A stretch of DNA of 64,000 nt from Mucor racemosus (Eukaryota; Mucoromycota; Mucoromycetes; Mucorales; Mucoraceae), in assembly GCA_027405735.1 (NCBI GenBank), contig JAPEHQ010000006.1:2046001-2110000 (forward strand). The letters are read 5' to 3'. This document shows positions 47,327 to 60,759 of the stretch, piece after piece (the first letter of the stretch is position 1; each line of letters opens with the position of its first letter). The translations under genes and the position numbers were made by a program. Under the pieces are notes generated by a model, which saw nothing but the letters and a program-made list of their open reading frames with translations, was not told the origin of the DNA and did not search any database.

Positions 47327-50300
47327 ATGGCTGCTAAAAGAAAGATCAGCGCTAAAAGCGAAAACGATGCTTCTGCAGTAACAATTGCTGCACCCACCGA
47401 GGAAAGTTTCCCCCGTGGTGGTGCTAGTGCTTTGACTCCTCTTGAGCACCGAGAAATTTCAAACAAGGTCGCCAAGGATCTTTTTGCCTCGGTAAAGCAT
47501 TTTGCGATCTGTATATAAATTGACAATGTCTAATTTTCTTTTTAAAAAAAATGTAGAATAAAGCCTCAGAATCTACTACAACTACTGATGATGCAGAACC
47601 CGCCAAGAAGAAGAGAAAGCCTTCAAAGAAAACTAAAAAAGCTACTGCTGTCAAAGAAGAAAAGCCTAAATCCGACAAGACTTATATTGAACAATTAAAT
47701 TTCAAGGTAACAATTTCGCAAATAACAAAAAAATATATTAGATACTTACATTCGATTATAGAAATTGACAGTTGGAACTGCATTTTTGGGTTGTATTTCT
47801 CACATTAACGAATTGGATTTGTTTGTTTCATTGCCACATCAACTTGTCGGTGTTGTTCCCATCACCGAAATTTCTGATGCCATTACAGCTATTGTCGAAA
47901 AGGTTGCCAACGAAGATGAAGATGAGGATATGGAAGAAGAAGCCACTGCCTTACCCAACTTGGCTGATTTGTTCCATGTTGGTCAATGGGTTCGTTGTAA
48001 GGTTACCTCAATCCAAACTGATGGAAAGAAGATTATTGAATTGAGTTTGAAGCCTAGTCTTGTCAATGAAGATATTGTCAAAGTTGACATTACTCCTGGT
48101 GTTGTATGTATTTTATATAATCTGAATATTATAGATTTCGAAATTTACCTATTTTGCATTATAGACTTTAGGTGCAACTGTCAAAAGTGTTGAAGATCAT
48201 GGTTATATTTTAGATTTAGGTGTCAAGGAGTTAGCCGGCTTTTTACCTCTTAAAGAATCAAAGAGTTACATTAAAAAATACAACCGTGATGAAGAACTTG
48301 CTGTTGGTCAATACGTTGAATGTGCTATTGAAAAGACAGATGCTCGTACAGCTAATGTCACTATTGACCGCACCAAGATTGGACATGCCGTTGTTGAAGA
48401 TCCTTTCTCTCGCATCACATCTGTACTTCCCGGTCAATTAGTTTCCGGTGTTATTGATGCTGTGCAAGGCAATGGTTTAGGTGTAAAGATGCAAGGTCTC
48501 TACCCAACTACTATCGATCAATCTCATATTCCCGCTTCTCAAGATATTGAAAAGGAATACAAATTGGGACAAAACATAAACTTTCGTACATTATTCACCA
48601 TCCTCAATACTGAAGAAAAAAGAATCGGTGGTTCTGTTCTTCCTCATATTATAGAATTAGATGTTCCTACTGTCGCTGGTGATAAGAAATCTGACAAATT
48701 CATTGCTCAAGTTTTCCCTGCTGGTTCTTTCTTGGAAAAGGTTCAAGTTGCTCGTGTCAATAACACTGGTGTTTGGGTTACTTTGGATGGTGTTTCCGGT
48801 GTATTTGGTTATGTCCATGTTTCTCGTCTTGCTGATGAACACATTGCTACTGTTTCTGGTACCACTGGTAAATTCAAGATTGGTAGCACTCATCGCGCTC
48901 GTGTTTTGACTTATAACCCTGTTGATGCTGTACTTGTTTTGACCTTGCAACCCAGTGTTTTGGCTGAGAAATTCTTGCGTGTAGCTGATATTGAGATTGG
49001 CTCCATGGTTGAATGTGAGGTTGAGAGACTTATCCCTGCTGGTATCATTGTCAAGGTCTCCAAGTCTATCAGTGGTCTTGTTCCTACTATGCACATGGCT
49101 GATGTCAAGCTTACTCGTCCTGAATTCAAGTTCAAGGTCGGTAAGAAGATCCAATGTCGTGTTTTCAAGGTTGATTTGATGAAGCAAAAGGTCTTTTTGA
49201 CACTCAAGAAGTCTTTGATCAATAGTGAATATCCCATTTTCAAGGATATTAACGAATTAAAGGTAGATGATGTTAGTCATGGTGTCATTATTGCCATCAA
49301 GAACAATGGTTGTGTTGTTTCTTATTATAATAATTTGGCTGCCTTTGCCCCTGGTGGTGAAATGACTGAAACTCATGTTGCTAATTTGGGTGAAATCTTC
49401 AATGTTGGTCAAACTGTCAAGACTACTGTATTAAAGGTTGATCCTGAAGAAAATAAGATGCTCGTTTCTTTCATCAACAGTAAAAAGAAGGCTGAAAAGC
49501 AAGCCGAAAAGAAGGCTAAGCTCGATGCTAAGCATGATGCCAAAAATGATGCTCTTGCACCCGGTAAGATCATCACTGCTACTATTAAATCTATCAAGAA
49601 GAACCATATTACACTTTCTCTTCCCAACGAACTCGAAGGTCGTATCCATGTCTCTGAAGTTTACAACTCATTTGATGAAATTAAGAACCCTAAATCTCCT
49701 TTGAGTCAATTCAGATCAAAGCAAGAAATTCAGGTCAAGATTTTGGGTGTTCGCAACACTAAACTCAATACTTATTTGCCCATCACTCATGCTGCCAAGG
49801 TCAAGCAACATGTTGATTGTTCTCTTCGTCTTGAAAGTGATGATGATGAAAGTGCTCGTGAAATCCGTAATATCAAGGCAGGTGATGAATTCATTGGTTT
49901 CATTTCTGATATCCATGCCGCTTATGCTCGTGTCAGCGTTGGATCTCATACCACCGGTACTATGCAAAAACAATTAGCTTCTTCCGATCCCAATGTCTGT
50001 AACAACCTTTCCAAACATTTCGTTAGTGGTCAAGCTATTCGTGCCGTTGCCCTTAGTGTTGATGCCAATAAAAACACCATCGAATTCATGAACGCTGAAG
50101 ATCCCAAAGCTCCTCGTATCACTGACATTTCTGATTTAGAAGAAGGTCAAGTTATGAACGCTGTGATTAAATATACCAACAAGGTCAATGGTATCTCTGT
50201 CAATATCACTAGCAAGATTGCCGGTAAAGCTTATTTGACTGATATTGCCGATACCTATAGTGAAGACCCCACTGCTTCTTGTACCGAAGGTCAAGTTGTT

Positions 50301-51889
50301 CGTATTGCTATTATCAATGTCAACAAGGAAAGAAGTCAAGTTGATGTCTCTATGAGACCTTCTCGTATCTATCCCGATATTGAATCTAATGAGGTCAAGA
50401 ATTTTGAAGATATTAAGCGTGGTCAAGTTTATGAAGGTTATGTCAGTAACATTGCTGCTGTTGGTGTCTTTGTAAAGTTAAATCACTCTATTGCTGCTCG
50501 TGTAAAGATTGCCAATTTGTCTGATTCTTTCGTCAAGGAATGGAAGAATATCTACAAGCTCGGTCAACTTGTCAAGGCCAAGATTATTTACATTGATCAC
50601 GATATGAAGCGTCTTGAAGCTTCTCTCAAGAAGAGTGTAGTTGAAGGTTCTTCATCTACTCCTACCAAGGGAGGTAAAAAGGAACAACAAGTTGAGGACT
50701 CTGACAGTGATGAGGAGATGCCTGAAGTTGACGATTCTGATGAGGAAATGGAGGATGCTGCTTCTGATGATGATGATCAAGATGTTGATTCCGACGAACA
50801 AGTTGAACAAAACGACGATGATGAAGACGAAGAAGATGAGGAGGAGTCAGCATCTGCACCTGCTTTGAACATTGATAGCTTCGATTGGACTGGTATCAAC
50901 AACAGAGTTGATTCTAGTGATGAAGAAGAGGAATCCGATGATGAGGATGAAGATGATAAGTCCAAGGACAAAAAGAAGAAGAAGGAAGTCGAAGATTTGA
51001 CAGCTGAGCTCAACACCAATGCTCCTCAAACAGCCGGTGATTTCGAACGTCTTTTGGTTGGTTCTCCCAACTCTTCATACCTATGGATCAACTTTATGGC
51101 ATATCAACTTCAATTGTCTGAAATTGCTAAAGCTCGTGATATTGGTGAGCGTGCATTAAAGACCATTAGTTTCCGTGAGGAACAAGAAAAGATGAATGTT
51201 TGGGTCGCTCTTCTCAATCTTGAAAATAACTTTGGTACAGATGAAACTCTTCAAGAGGTGTTTAAGCGTGCATTAGTTTACTGTGAACCCCTCAAGGTAT
51301 ACCTCCAACTTGTCAAGATTTACGAACGTAGTGATAAGCAAGATAAGGCTGAAGCTCTCTGGGAAGAAATGACCAAGAAGTTTGGTTCTCAATCTCCTGA
51401 AGTCTGGACAGGTTTTGGACTTTATTGTCTTCAACACAACAAGTCTGATGAAGCTCGTGAATTACTTCAAAAGAGTCTAAAGGTCTTGCCCAAGCATGAA
51501 CATGTCCAAACTATTGTCAAGTTTGCTCAATTAGAGTTCAAGCATGGTGAAGCTGAACGTGGTCGTACTATTTTGGAAGGTGTAATGAGCAATTATCCTA
51601 AACGTTTAGATTTATGGAATATTTATATCGATATGGAAATTAAGACTGGTGATACTGAAATGACTAGGTAACTATCATACCAAATAGATTTTATTTATAG
51701 AGCCTCTTTATTAATTTGTACAATCTTTTTAGACGTTTGTTTGAACGTGTTGCCTCTATGAAGTTTTCATCAAAGAAAATGAAGTTTTTATTCAAGAAAT
51801 GGATTCAATTTGAAAAAGCTCATGGTACTGAAGATGATGTTCAAAGAGTCAAGGAAAAGACTCTTGCTTATGTTGAAAGCATGTCATAA
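47327..51889 (+). CDS. RRP5: rRNA biogenesis protein RRP5 (S1 repeats plus HAT/TPR C-terminus)
   Basis: A 1438-residue nucleolar protein needed for both 18S and 5.8S rRNA maturation. The five exons are 47327-47491, 47557-47706, 47762-48103, 48165-51667 and 51733-51889. A Lys-rich N-terminus (about residues 56-105) is followed by a long series of S1 RNA-binding domains. These are recognised by repeated phrases such as LGCISHINELDLFVSLP, GFLPLKESKSYIKKY, GVFGYVHVSRLADEH, GRIHVSEVYNSFDEI and GVFVKLNHSIAARVKIANLS. A highly acidic linker (DSDEEMPEVDDSDEEM onward, about 50700-50990) precedes the C-terminal HAT/TPR helices (FERLLVGSPNSSYLWINFMA, LWNIYIDMEIKTGD, RRLFERVASMKFSSKKMKFL). Order and length match the family. 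Codon use is strongly biased to pyrimidine-ending codons, as in highly expressed genes. The ATG at 47327 is the first in frame. Confidence 0.95.
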
Positions 51890-53680
51890 AAAAATTAAAT
51901 TAGATGTAGTCGTAAAGTTTTTGTATATATAAAAAACTCCTTGTTTTTCTCATTCCTAGAAAATATCAAACTATCACAAACTATTAATAAACAAGGACAA
52001 AAAAAGTTTAAAACAGTGAATGAATGGCCAGGAATCATAGTCGTAAGTGATACAAATAGCATCTATTGAGAATATACCAAGATTTAGGCGTTGGAATTGA
52101 CTAAAATTGAAGAAAGTATTATTAAAATCCTTAATTTTAAGCTTTTCAATGCTTGTACCGGAATTTTAAATTCAAAAAAATAATTTTTCATTTTGATCAA
52201 ATTTTGACAAAAATTTGAAAAAAATATTTTCGTTTCAATATTCTGAACCATTTTTATTGTTGGATAGAAAACAAAAAAATACGAACATATACAGAGTTTT
52301 ACGTGCTATTCAGAAATGTAAAAAACACAAAACATTCTCCGCAAAAATATTTTGTTAAAACTCTTTAATTGAAAAAACGTTTTTCAGCCATAAGTCAATT
52401 TTTGGACTATACAATCTTTAGTCTAATGGTTGCATCTAATCTCAATCACTGATATCTTTATTTTTTTCTCACATTATAAGGCATTTGAAGATAATTTTTG
52501 AGGTCAAAAATCGAATTTTCTGTTTTTTCATCAAAATCATGAGTGTTGGCAAGGCTGAGAATAAGGTCTTAAATGTTAGCTATAAAAACTGAATTTTCAG
52601 ATTTTGTATGCTTGAATGTTGAAAAATTTGAGAAATTTTGTACAAATTATCTCAAATTGTGTGAAATAAAGGTTGCTAATAGTAAAAACTTAGGGAAAGT
52701 TGGTGGATTTAATAGAATTGCTATAGCTTGTGTGTGAGTCGAGATATCCAACATTTTCAATATTTTTTTTTGCATGAAAAGCCAGTTAATCACAGCTCAG
52801 ATTTGCATGTTTGGTTAGCTTATACTATATATATTGCAATCCTCTACATAGAAAACATTCATGCTCTGGTATATTCAATGTATCAGTTATAATATCATGA
52901 AATTTTAGCTACACTGTAAACACATTTAGCAAAATATAAAACCAATAAATAGTAACAAATCATTTTCTTTTTCTAAACGCAATAACAGCAACAAAATATA
53001 TATAATATTACATGAATATACGTAATATATATCAGTTGTCTTCAAATCATGATACCGTCTACATGTATACATACTAACTTATATCATTTGTTAGAAAAGC
53101 GGAAACGGCGTGTCATTTTATAGGAAATTAAATGTATGGAGTAATCAAGCATGAAATTGCATGCCTTTAGCAATCATGCTTTAGTGGAAAAAAAGCAAAA
53201 ATGGCCTTTTAAAATTAAATATCTATGCATGGATTTTATACTTACTTCATGGCACGTAATTACTATATGCACTGATTTTAATGTTTCTAAATTTATACAT
53301 TCATTATTGGTTTTTTTGATGTTGAAGTAATGCGCATATGGAATACTACTAGTTTATTGTGACATTAAGAATATGCATAAAAGCGTTTAAGCGTTAAAGT
53401 GTATCACTCTATTTTTAAACATATGTATAATCGGTACATGATAGCAAAACCCCTTTGAGTAACATAACATCTACATCGGACGATCAAGAAATTCAGTAAT
53501 AGTTAGATTACGATAAATGTTTTTTTTATTTTATTTTGATACTATCAATTACTATGTATACATAGATTTGAATTATAAATTAAAGGAAATCTCTTTCTAT
53601 TAAATAAATGAACAGAATGGCTACAATGCTTGATTTAGATCAAGCAATTTCTTTTTCTTTTTTTTTTTATAATTATCTTT
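51890..53680. other. Intergenic between convergent genes
   Basis: AT-rich. It contains repeat R2 copy 2 (listed separately). Otherwise nothing recognised. Confidence 0.5.
52185..52640 (+). repeat. Dispersed repeat R2, copy 2
   Basis: Same ordered blocks as 34130-34600, the best being TTTTTCATCAAAATCATGAG and the following TGTTGG at 52525-52550, then ACTGAATTTTCAGA. The function is unknown. Confidence 0.5.
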
Positions 53681-54674
53681 TTACTGGTAAGGGTTTTTAC
53701 CAACACCTAATGTAAATAATAATGATTAGATCGAATGCATGTACTAATAATAACCAACTTACAATCTGCAACTGTGGCAAATTGGAAACCTTGAGATTTA
53801 GTGTAATCAATCAAAGCAGAAGTTAATTCAGTGGTAGTTTGCTCATAAACCTATGACACAGGTCGTTATTACAATGAATATATGTTTACGCACAAATATT
53901 TCAACCACTTACATCATGAGATAGAGTAATAAAACCTTCATCAATACTAGAAGAATTAAATGAGTTTTTGACATCAGCCATTTCCTGTTGAATATCATGA
54001 GTATCATAGTCTTTGGTATCAGTAGACCATCTAATGACGGAATAACCTCTTTCTTCAAGTTTTGAAACAGTGTCATCATTAGCGTTACCATATGGAGGAC
54101 GGATAACTACAACGTATTATGTGTTAATACAATATACCTAATATAGATTATAGGTTAAAATTTCTTACAAGCAGGCCTATCATATTGGTTAGTTCCTAGT
54201 AAATATAACATGTTGATTTCAATATTTACTTGACACCGATAAGATCATTAACAATTCTTTCTAAATCTGTAATTTCAGTATCAAATTCTTCACCAGAAAT
54301 TGTATCTAAATCTTTATGCGACAAAGTATGGCTTGCAATTTGATGGCCAGATTGATAGGCTTTCTTTAGTGCCATTTGGCCTTCTTCATTTGTCTCCAAA
54401 TCACTATCCAATTAACCAATAAATATACAAAGTCAATATAAAATATACATTCCTGTATTTACATGAAATTCTTTCCATTGACAAAAAAAGTAGCCTTCAC
54501 ATCATGACTATTTAATAAATCGACAAGAGCAGAGGTAAAATCATAAGGACCATCGTCAAAGGTAATAGCGACATGACCGGGCTTACAATTTTCAATCATT
54601 GAAGCAGATACCATGGAAGCAAGCAAACCGAAAGCAATTGAAGCATTAAAGATTTTACGGATTGAAAATGCCAT
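53681..54674 (-). CDS. Secreted chitin/polysaccharide deacetylase (NodB domain, carbohydrate esterase 4)
   Basis: A 233-residue enzyme from six exons read right to left: 54674-54463, 54403-54230, 54176-54169 (8 nt), 54106-53913, 53850-53763 and 53706-53681. All junctions are GT..AG with matching phases. A signal peptide covers about residues 1-25 (IFNASIAFGLLASMVSAS). NodB motifs are in order: TFDDGP (D40 base, D41 metal), HTLSH (H96, H100 metal), RPPYGN (134-139), a tryptophan-containing RWSTD and LSHD. The C-terminus DCVGKNPYQ is the typical fungal ending. It should remove acetyl groups from chitin to give chitosan, a main wall polymer of Mucoromycota. It is small, with no chitin-binding module or GPI signal. 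A TA-rich promoter box lies just upstream (54676-54690). Confidence 0.92.
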
Positions 54675-55328
54675 TTTATATATATATATAGCGTGAAAAG
54701 AAGAAACTAAAGAGGATGAAATGTATAAAAATTATCGAGTTATATATAGACAAAAATAAAGAGGAAATGATATAATATACGAGGCGTTGATCTGACAATC
54801 ATATACAAGAAAAAAAAAAAAAAGCGGGTTAAAATCATACATGTTGTGCCATTATATCATGTACGGTATTCTATATACATACATATCAAATTAACAAATC
54901 AAATGAGATAAACAACAATGAGAAAACGCAAGAGAAAACGTTTACATTTTTATAAATAACATGATAGTAAGGGGATTATTTTTATCGATGACAATCATAT
55001 ACACAATGCAGGAGTTTCTCTCTTCTGACTATATATGTGTATTCAAGCAAGGAGAAACTAGAAGAAGGGAGACACAAAATACAGAACAAAAAGAAAAAAT
55101 GACTAGGGGCAGAAGCAAAAAAAAAAGAACATATAATCGATACACTCCTAAAGTATTACCTAAAGTTTCAATATAATATATCTTGATGATTCATATTTAT
55201 TATTACATATTTTATTGATTTCATAAGCAATTAAATGGTATTATATAGGGAGGGAAGAGAAGGAGGGCATACCATATATGGGACATTGGGGGTATATTTA
55301 TTTAGGTTTAATGTATACATGTAAATTT
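54675..55328. other. Promoter of the deacetylase gene
   Basis: AT-rich, with a TA run next to the start codon and a purine-rich stretch near 55045-55125. No gene recognised. Confidence 0.5.
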
Positions 55329-56890
55329 TTAATATTGGGCATTGATCTTTTCAGCCATCATTGCAACAATGGCGGCACCAACAATTCTCGAATGCTTCAC
55401 GATTCCCACTGATAATTTTGCTGCAACTTCATCTGGAATTAAAGTCTTTAGAGTCTCACAAACACGAGGATGAAAGGAAGAATAATCTTTGTATACCTCT
55501 CCACTGATTGCTGTTGTAGAAAAATAAAGTAAATACATGGTAATAAATTACAAAAAAAGAAAAATATACTCACATATCGCAAATCCTTCAGGTGAGTCTA
55601 GACCAATCCCATTAGAAACCATGTATTCTACAACGCCTGCTATGCTTGCACCAAGTAAAACCGCAGCTCGATGACCAACAAGTTGGCATATCTTTTTCAC
55701 AATCTCTCGATCAGCCAAGTTTGTTTCACCAGTTCTACACATTTCTTCTAGAATAACTCGAGTACCTTCTAAAACATCTTCATCATCAGCTTCGCAAACA
55801 TACATGTAACTAGTATCAAATTGATATGGTATACGAAGTAAACATTCTTCATCATTAGTATCAAATGAGAGAATTTGATGATCTGCAAATTCAACAAGTA
55901 TTAATCTTACAATCTCGCCAAGGTACATGCCTGTAGTCATCTTCTCAAATGCATGAACACCCTTATTATTTGATTCGACATCAACTAATTCATCAAATTT
56001 GTTGACGGGCAAGTATTTTGAACTTATATCACACCATTCTGTATTAATAATCATATCAGATTTCATCAAGGACACTTGATCTTTATGTTCTTCCAAGAAA
56101 TTTTCCATATTTATCACTTTGTCATAATAGGCACAATTGGTTCCTGCACTGTGTACAATTCCAATTCTGGTAGATGGATGTTGATATGCGTGAGCCAATA
56201 GAGTACATACGGCGTCTGTATAGAGGAAAGGAAAAAACAAGTTAGTAACATATTTATCACAGCACCAAATATGCATAATTTACCATTTGCCATTGCGACT
56301 ATTTTTATAGCTAATCCTTTTGCTTTGAATCTTTGGTGAAATAGATCAACTATATCACTACCAATTGCATTCGGATATTCAAAACCATGTTCTAGTGCAA
56401 CGATAAAGCCTTTGTCAAGACCTGTTTGTCGTACTGCAAACCCCATACTTATTCCCATCGCATAAACCATCTCCATCGTCGAACCCACTCGATGTTGAAA
56501 ATCGGCCACACAATCAGCTAAATAATCGATTAAAGTGCTCATACTATCACCAGCGGTTAAATGATCGGGAATTTTGTACTGATACTGGTTAATAGCCAGC
56601 TTTCCACCTTCACCCTTTAATCGAACTTGACAAACATAAATATCTACGCCACTGATTTCGAGAGCAAGATAGGTTCCTTTTTCATTTCCAGTAGGACGAC
56701 CTACTACAAATGATGGAATCATCTTTAAATCATTGCTGGGCTTATTTGACTTTAATCCATTTTTCATCTCGTAACCAACACCATGCATCAGTTTGTTTAA
56801 TTTTTCTTCAGATACTTGAAATTTCTCCAAGATTTCATCAATAGCATTTTGTTGCATTAAATCGCCATGTTTCAGATTTGATATGGCCAT
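55329..56890 (-). CDS. Divergent hexokinase-like protein, possibly non-catalytic
   Basis: A 476-residue protein from three exons: 56890-56284, 56215-55574 and 55510-55329. Both hexokinase lobes align over the full usual length. The catalytic pair N202-D203 in AMANDAVCTLL is present, as are INTEWC, MTTGMYLGEIVRLILVEF and the C-terminal IVGAAIVAMMAEK. Other key sites have changed. The first phosphate loop, normally DLGGTNFR, reads EISGVDIY (residues 78-85). The glucose-site TK before GF is EH (167-168). The second glycine-rich loop is SAGTNCAYY instead of GTGxNxAYY. Fungi have non-catalytic hexokinase-like regulators (the XprF/HxkC type). The substitutions suggest a similar role here, but activity cannot be judged from sequence alone. 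Confidence 0.88.
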
Positions 56891-57112
56891 TTTTTGTTAT
56901 ATGAATACACTAATGAAAAACAGAAAAAAGAAAACCAAGAAGAAAAACTATCAAATTTATAAAACAATTTTTCTGTGCGACTTTTGTAATATGTGTGAAT
57001 ATAAATGTTTGTGCTCTCAATACATCTAAACACTGTGCTACTCACATGTTTTTTATTCCATGGAATACAAAAAAGCTTAAATCTCATTATGAAAAACCAG
57101 GGTGATCCATCG

Positions 57113-57143
<31 letters not shown>

Positions 57144-57314
57144 GTTCGTGCTCAAACTAAAAAGCTATTTAGTCAAACTTCAAATAATATATTAATAAAC
57201 TTCACATGTGCAGCAAATATATTATATGCATTCAATATAATTTAACTGTACATTAGAGGTTTTAGGTTATTCCTTAAGATTAGGTCTTTATAAATTCTAG
57301 CCAATAAACTTTAT
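56891..57314. other. Intergenic
   Basis: Promoter of the hexokinase-like gene and 3' UTR of the adaptin gene. It has a 27-base A tract at 57113-57139. Confidence 0.5.
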
Positions 57315-59191
57315 TTAGAATAAATCAGCAAAAGGGTCCTTTGATTGTGGTGTTGTTGTAGTTGTTTGTTTAGCTTGTTGAGGGGAAGATTCACCGAATA
57401 AATCATTTGTAAAATCATTGATTGGTGATTGATATTGTTGTTGTTGTTGTTGAGTTGAAGGAGAACTGGTTGAATTGAATAAATTCATGATATCGTCCAT
57501 GTTATTATTAGAAGAAGAAGTAAGTGCAACAGCAGATTCTGATTGACCGCCACCAAGTGAAAGCAAATCATTAAATGAGTTACCGGGAGCATTATTTTGT
57601 AAAATTGGTGATACCGGTGTTTCAGCAGATGGCTCATCCCAATCTAAATCGAGTAGGTTACCAATATCATTATTCTTGATAGCATCTCGTATCTGAGGAG
57701 GAGGAGCATTTATATCATCTTCTTCCGCATGTCTAAATAAAGTAATTTAATACAAATATATAGATAACAAGATTCAATACTTACTCTGTCATGGCTTTGC
57801 TTACATTATCAGCACCAAACTTCTTACCTGCAATAAAGGTTTCTGCAGGTTTATGATAAACTGATGCTAAAGTACCAATATCATATAATAATGTCTCGAG
57901 TAATGCAGGTGAAATTCCTTCATTCTCACCAGCAATTGGAGGTTTCTCAGATAATACAACGGCCTATTTTTCCAAACGGATTTATAAATTTTACTGTAGT
58001 GCAACCGAAAAAAATATATTAAATTACCTTTGCTGCTTGAGGATCAGTAGATAGCAATCTCCAATATACATAAGCTCTATCACGAATATCAGCGTTATCA
58101 CATTCTGTTGTTGCAGTTTGAAGGATTCGTTGTACTAGATCTTGATTCTCATTTGGTTTCTTCAAGAATAATTTAACTGTAGCAGTTAATAATTGTAACT
58201 GAACTTGAGGATTCTCTTCTTTAAAGTTCTCCAAGAATATATTAATCAAATCATCTGCGTTATCGATTCTTTCAGCATATTCACCAATAATCCAAATCAA
58301 TGATCCCTTGGCCTCTGGTTCATCCAGTGCCTCAAGATTTTCACATAAAGTAGGGATAATGCCTTCGTATTTATGAGGGTATTTACGGAAAATGTCCTTG
58401 ATTACAACGATAGCTTCTTGTACAACATAGCTGACTCCAGTGTTGATTAGATCCAACAAGACATTGATACAGCGTTCGGCTGCTTCGTCAATTTTAATTG
58501 CACAACGACCAATAGCATGCACTGCTTTACGTACAAATTCGACATCTACTTCGTTTGCATATCTAGAAAAAGGGGGGTTAATTTATGGTATAGATCGATT
58601 ATTAAATGAAAAAACCCACTCTTTCAATTCGCTCAATAATTGATCAACATTACGATCATTACATAATTTAACCATAATTTCAAGTTTTTCCATTTTAACA
58701 TATGGTGGATCATTGTATTTACAGAAAAATACACGAATTTCATTACTCAAAACTTCAGGTCTCTTTTGAAGAATCAAACTAATATTGCGCAATGCAATAT
58801 ATTGAACTTCGGGAGGACTTGAGAGAAGTGTAACTATAGTAAAATGTTAATTTATATGGATCCCCCCCCCTTATTATTATTATTCTCTTACCTAAAGGAG
58901 GTGCCATTTTTCTACACATTGATTTAATAAAGGATTCTTCTTTAATATATCTCATATTAATCATTAAAACCTATTTCATGATTTAGTTTTTGTTAAATCT
59001 TGGCAGTAATTTCCCAATATTACCTTGATTGCAGATAATACAACAGCACCATTTGCGTGTTGTAATCTAGGCATAACTCGATCACAAATACTTTCTGCTT
59101 CTTTACCACCTGATACTTTATAATCACCAATAGCTGTCAAAATAGCAATTTGACCCCATCTACAGAAACATATATATATATAATTAATGTT

Positions 59192-59235
<44 letters not shown>

Positions 59236-60111
59236 TTAATTCAATTTACTTACTCTGTACATTCATTAAGGGCATGTAATAATTTGTTAGAAATGTTGCT
59301 ATTGATTTCAAAAATGTTGTGTTGAGGGGAAGCTTCATTAATATCAGTTAATGCAATAACTGCATTTGCAACAACCATTGGATTTACATCAGAAAGCATC
59401 TCCTTTACAGAATTAACAAAATCTTGCTCCATAGCTAACTCGGGGTTGAGATCATATAGCTTGGCAACACAAACAGCGGCTGTCTTTCTAACGTATGGAT
59501 TTTCATCTTTGAGACATTTACGAAGAGGTTCAGTGAGATAATCAATAATTTTATCTACTCTTAAACAACCCATTGTTCTAATAGCAAGTGCACGAATCAA
59601 AGGATTTGGGTCATCAGAATCCTATTTTCTCATTAGTTGAAAGCATTTTCAGTAAGCTATTTTTTTTTTTGCTTACCTTGACAAAGGTATTCACAGCTAA
59701 AATAACCAACTCGGGTTGAGTTTTAGCATAATTCATAAGATACAAATATACTAATTTCTTCAACTCGAGATCTTCTGTTTGCATATTCTTCAGGACGTCG
59801 GGAAACAAACCACTAACATCTTTACCAACCGTCATATTGGCAATCACTTTCTTTACTGCATCTTTACGATGGTGGCGATATTCACTATTAAGCTCTGACT
59901 TGAGCTCATAATTTTCACCTATATGATTCAAGTTTAGTTGCTTTGATTTTACATATCCCCATATACACACACACATACACGCACGGTATTATAGTTTCAC
60001 CCCGCAACCGAGAAACAATAATATCTCCCCTTTTTCTCTTGTTTCCTGCTTCAAAATGTGATACATACCTCTTTTATTGGTAGTGAAAAACTTGGGTCTA
60101 CTAAGCGACAT
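57315..60111 (-). CDS. APL2: AP-1/AP-2 adaptor complex large subunit beta (beta-adaptin)
   Basis: A 737-residue subunit of the clathrin adaptor, from nine exons: 60111-60069, 59918-59677, 59621-59254, 59159-59024, 58970-58892, 58833-58620, 58562-58028, 57963-57785 and 57732-57315. All phases agree; the donor at 58619 is the less usual GTGGGT. The N-terminus [20 protein letters not shown] and the phrases [34 protein letters not shown] and [20 protein letters not shown] are hallmark trunk sequences. The trunk runs to about residue 580. The short hinge contains [10 protein letters not shown], a clathrin-box type motif, and a poly-Gln tract, and ends DPFADLF. There is no C-terminal ear domain, as in yeast Apl2. 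AP-1 is favoured, but the beta subunit may be shared by AP-1 and AP-2. Confidence 0.93.
59194..59232. repeat. (TA)n microsatellite inside an adaptin intron
   Basis: About 19 uninterrupted TA units within the third intron of the adaptin gene (59160-59253). Length polymorphism is likely. Confidence 0.85.
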
Positions 60112-60759
60112 GATCCCCTTTTGTTAGCAATAAAGAAATTAATAAAGAACAAAAAGGAAACCAACCAAACAGACGCGCGCACACACACACACACATTCAC
60201 ACACAAACAGATGGACATTGTGGTGTGTTTGTTAGTTGAGCCCGGGCACGAGGCCCGATAAATAAAGTAGTCAGTTCAGTCGGTCGATTGATTTACCGAG
60301 AACATGAAAGTATAGTGCTTCTTGTTTAAACAATAGCGATATCTTGATTAAAGATATTACTTGAATGTACAAACTGGTCAGCAATCATATTATTTTCGGA
60401 CCATACTACATATTTTGTGGGAGAAAATCTGGAACAGTAAATTTTTGTAACTACTGGCAATAACGAAAACATATTCAAGGCGGTTTTCGAATCGCTTGAC
60501 ATGTTTTGATACTTATGGTTTTTTTATACGCTATTCGATTCCTCTTTGTGCCTTTTTATTAAAAATGATAAACGCAAAAGATCGAGTTTTTTCTGTAGTA
60601 AAAATTTGTGATCAAATCTTTAAGAGCTTTTTTTTTTCATCAATCTAGCATTGGTGTCGAGCAGGATTTTGCCAGCCAAATTTATTAATATAAGCTGGGC
60701 CCTACATCAATCTACGCAATATAAGACAATATTCAGTGTTTTGTTCGAATGAGTTCGCA
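60112..60759. other. Intergenic upstream of the adaptin gene
   Basis: It contains a CA microsatellite (60176-60202). Otherwise AT-rich with nothing recognised. Confidence 0.5.

Noticed and set aside
48657..49243. Several long minus-strand frames inside RRP5
   Set aside because: They are shadows caused by the biased codon use of the RRP5 exon.
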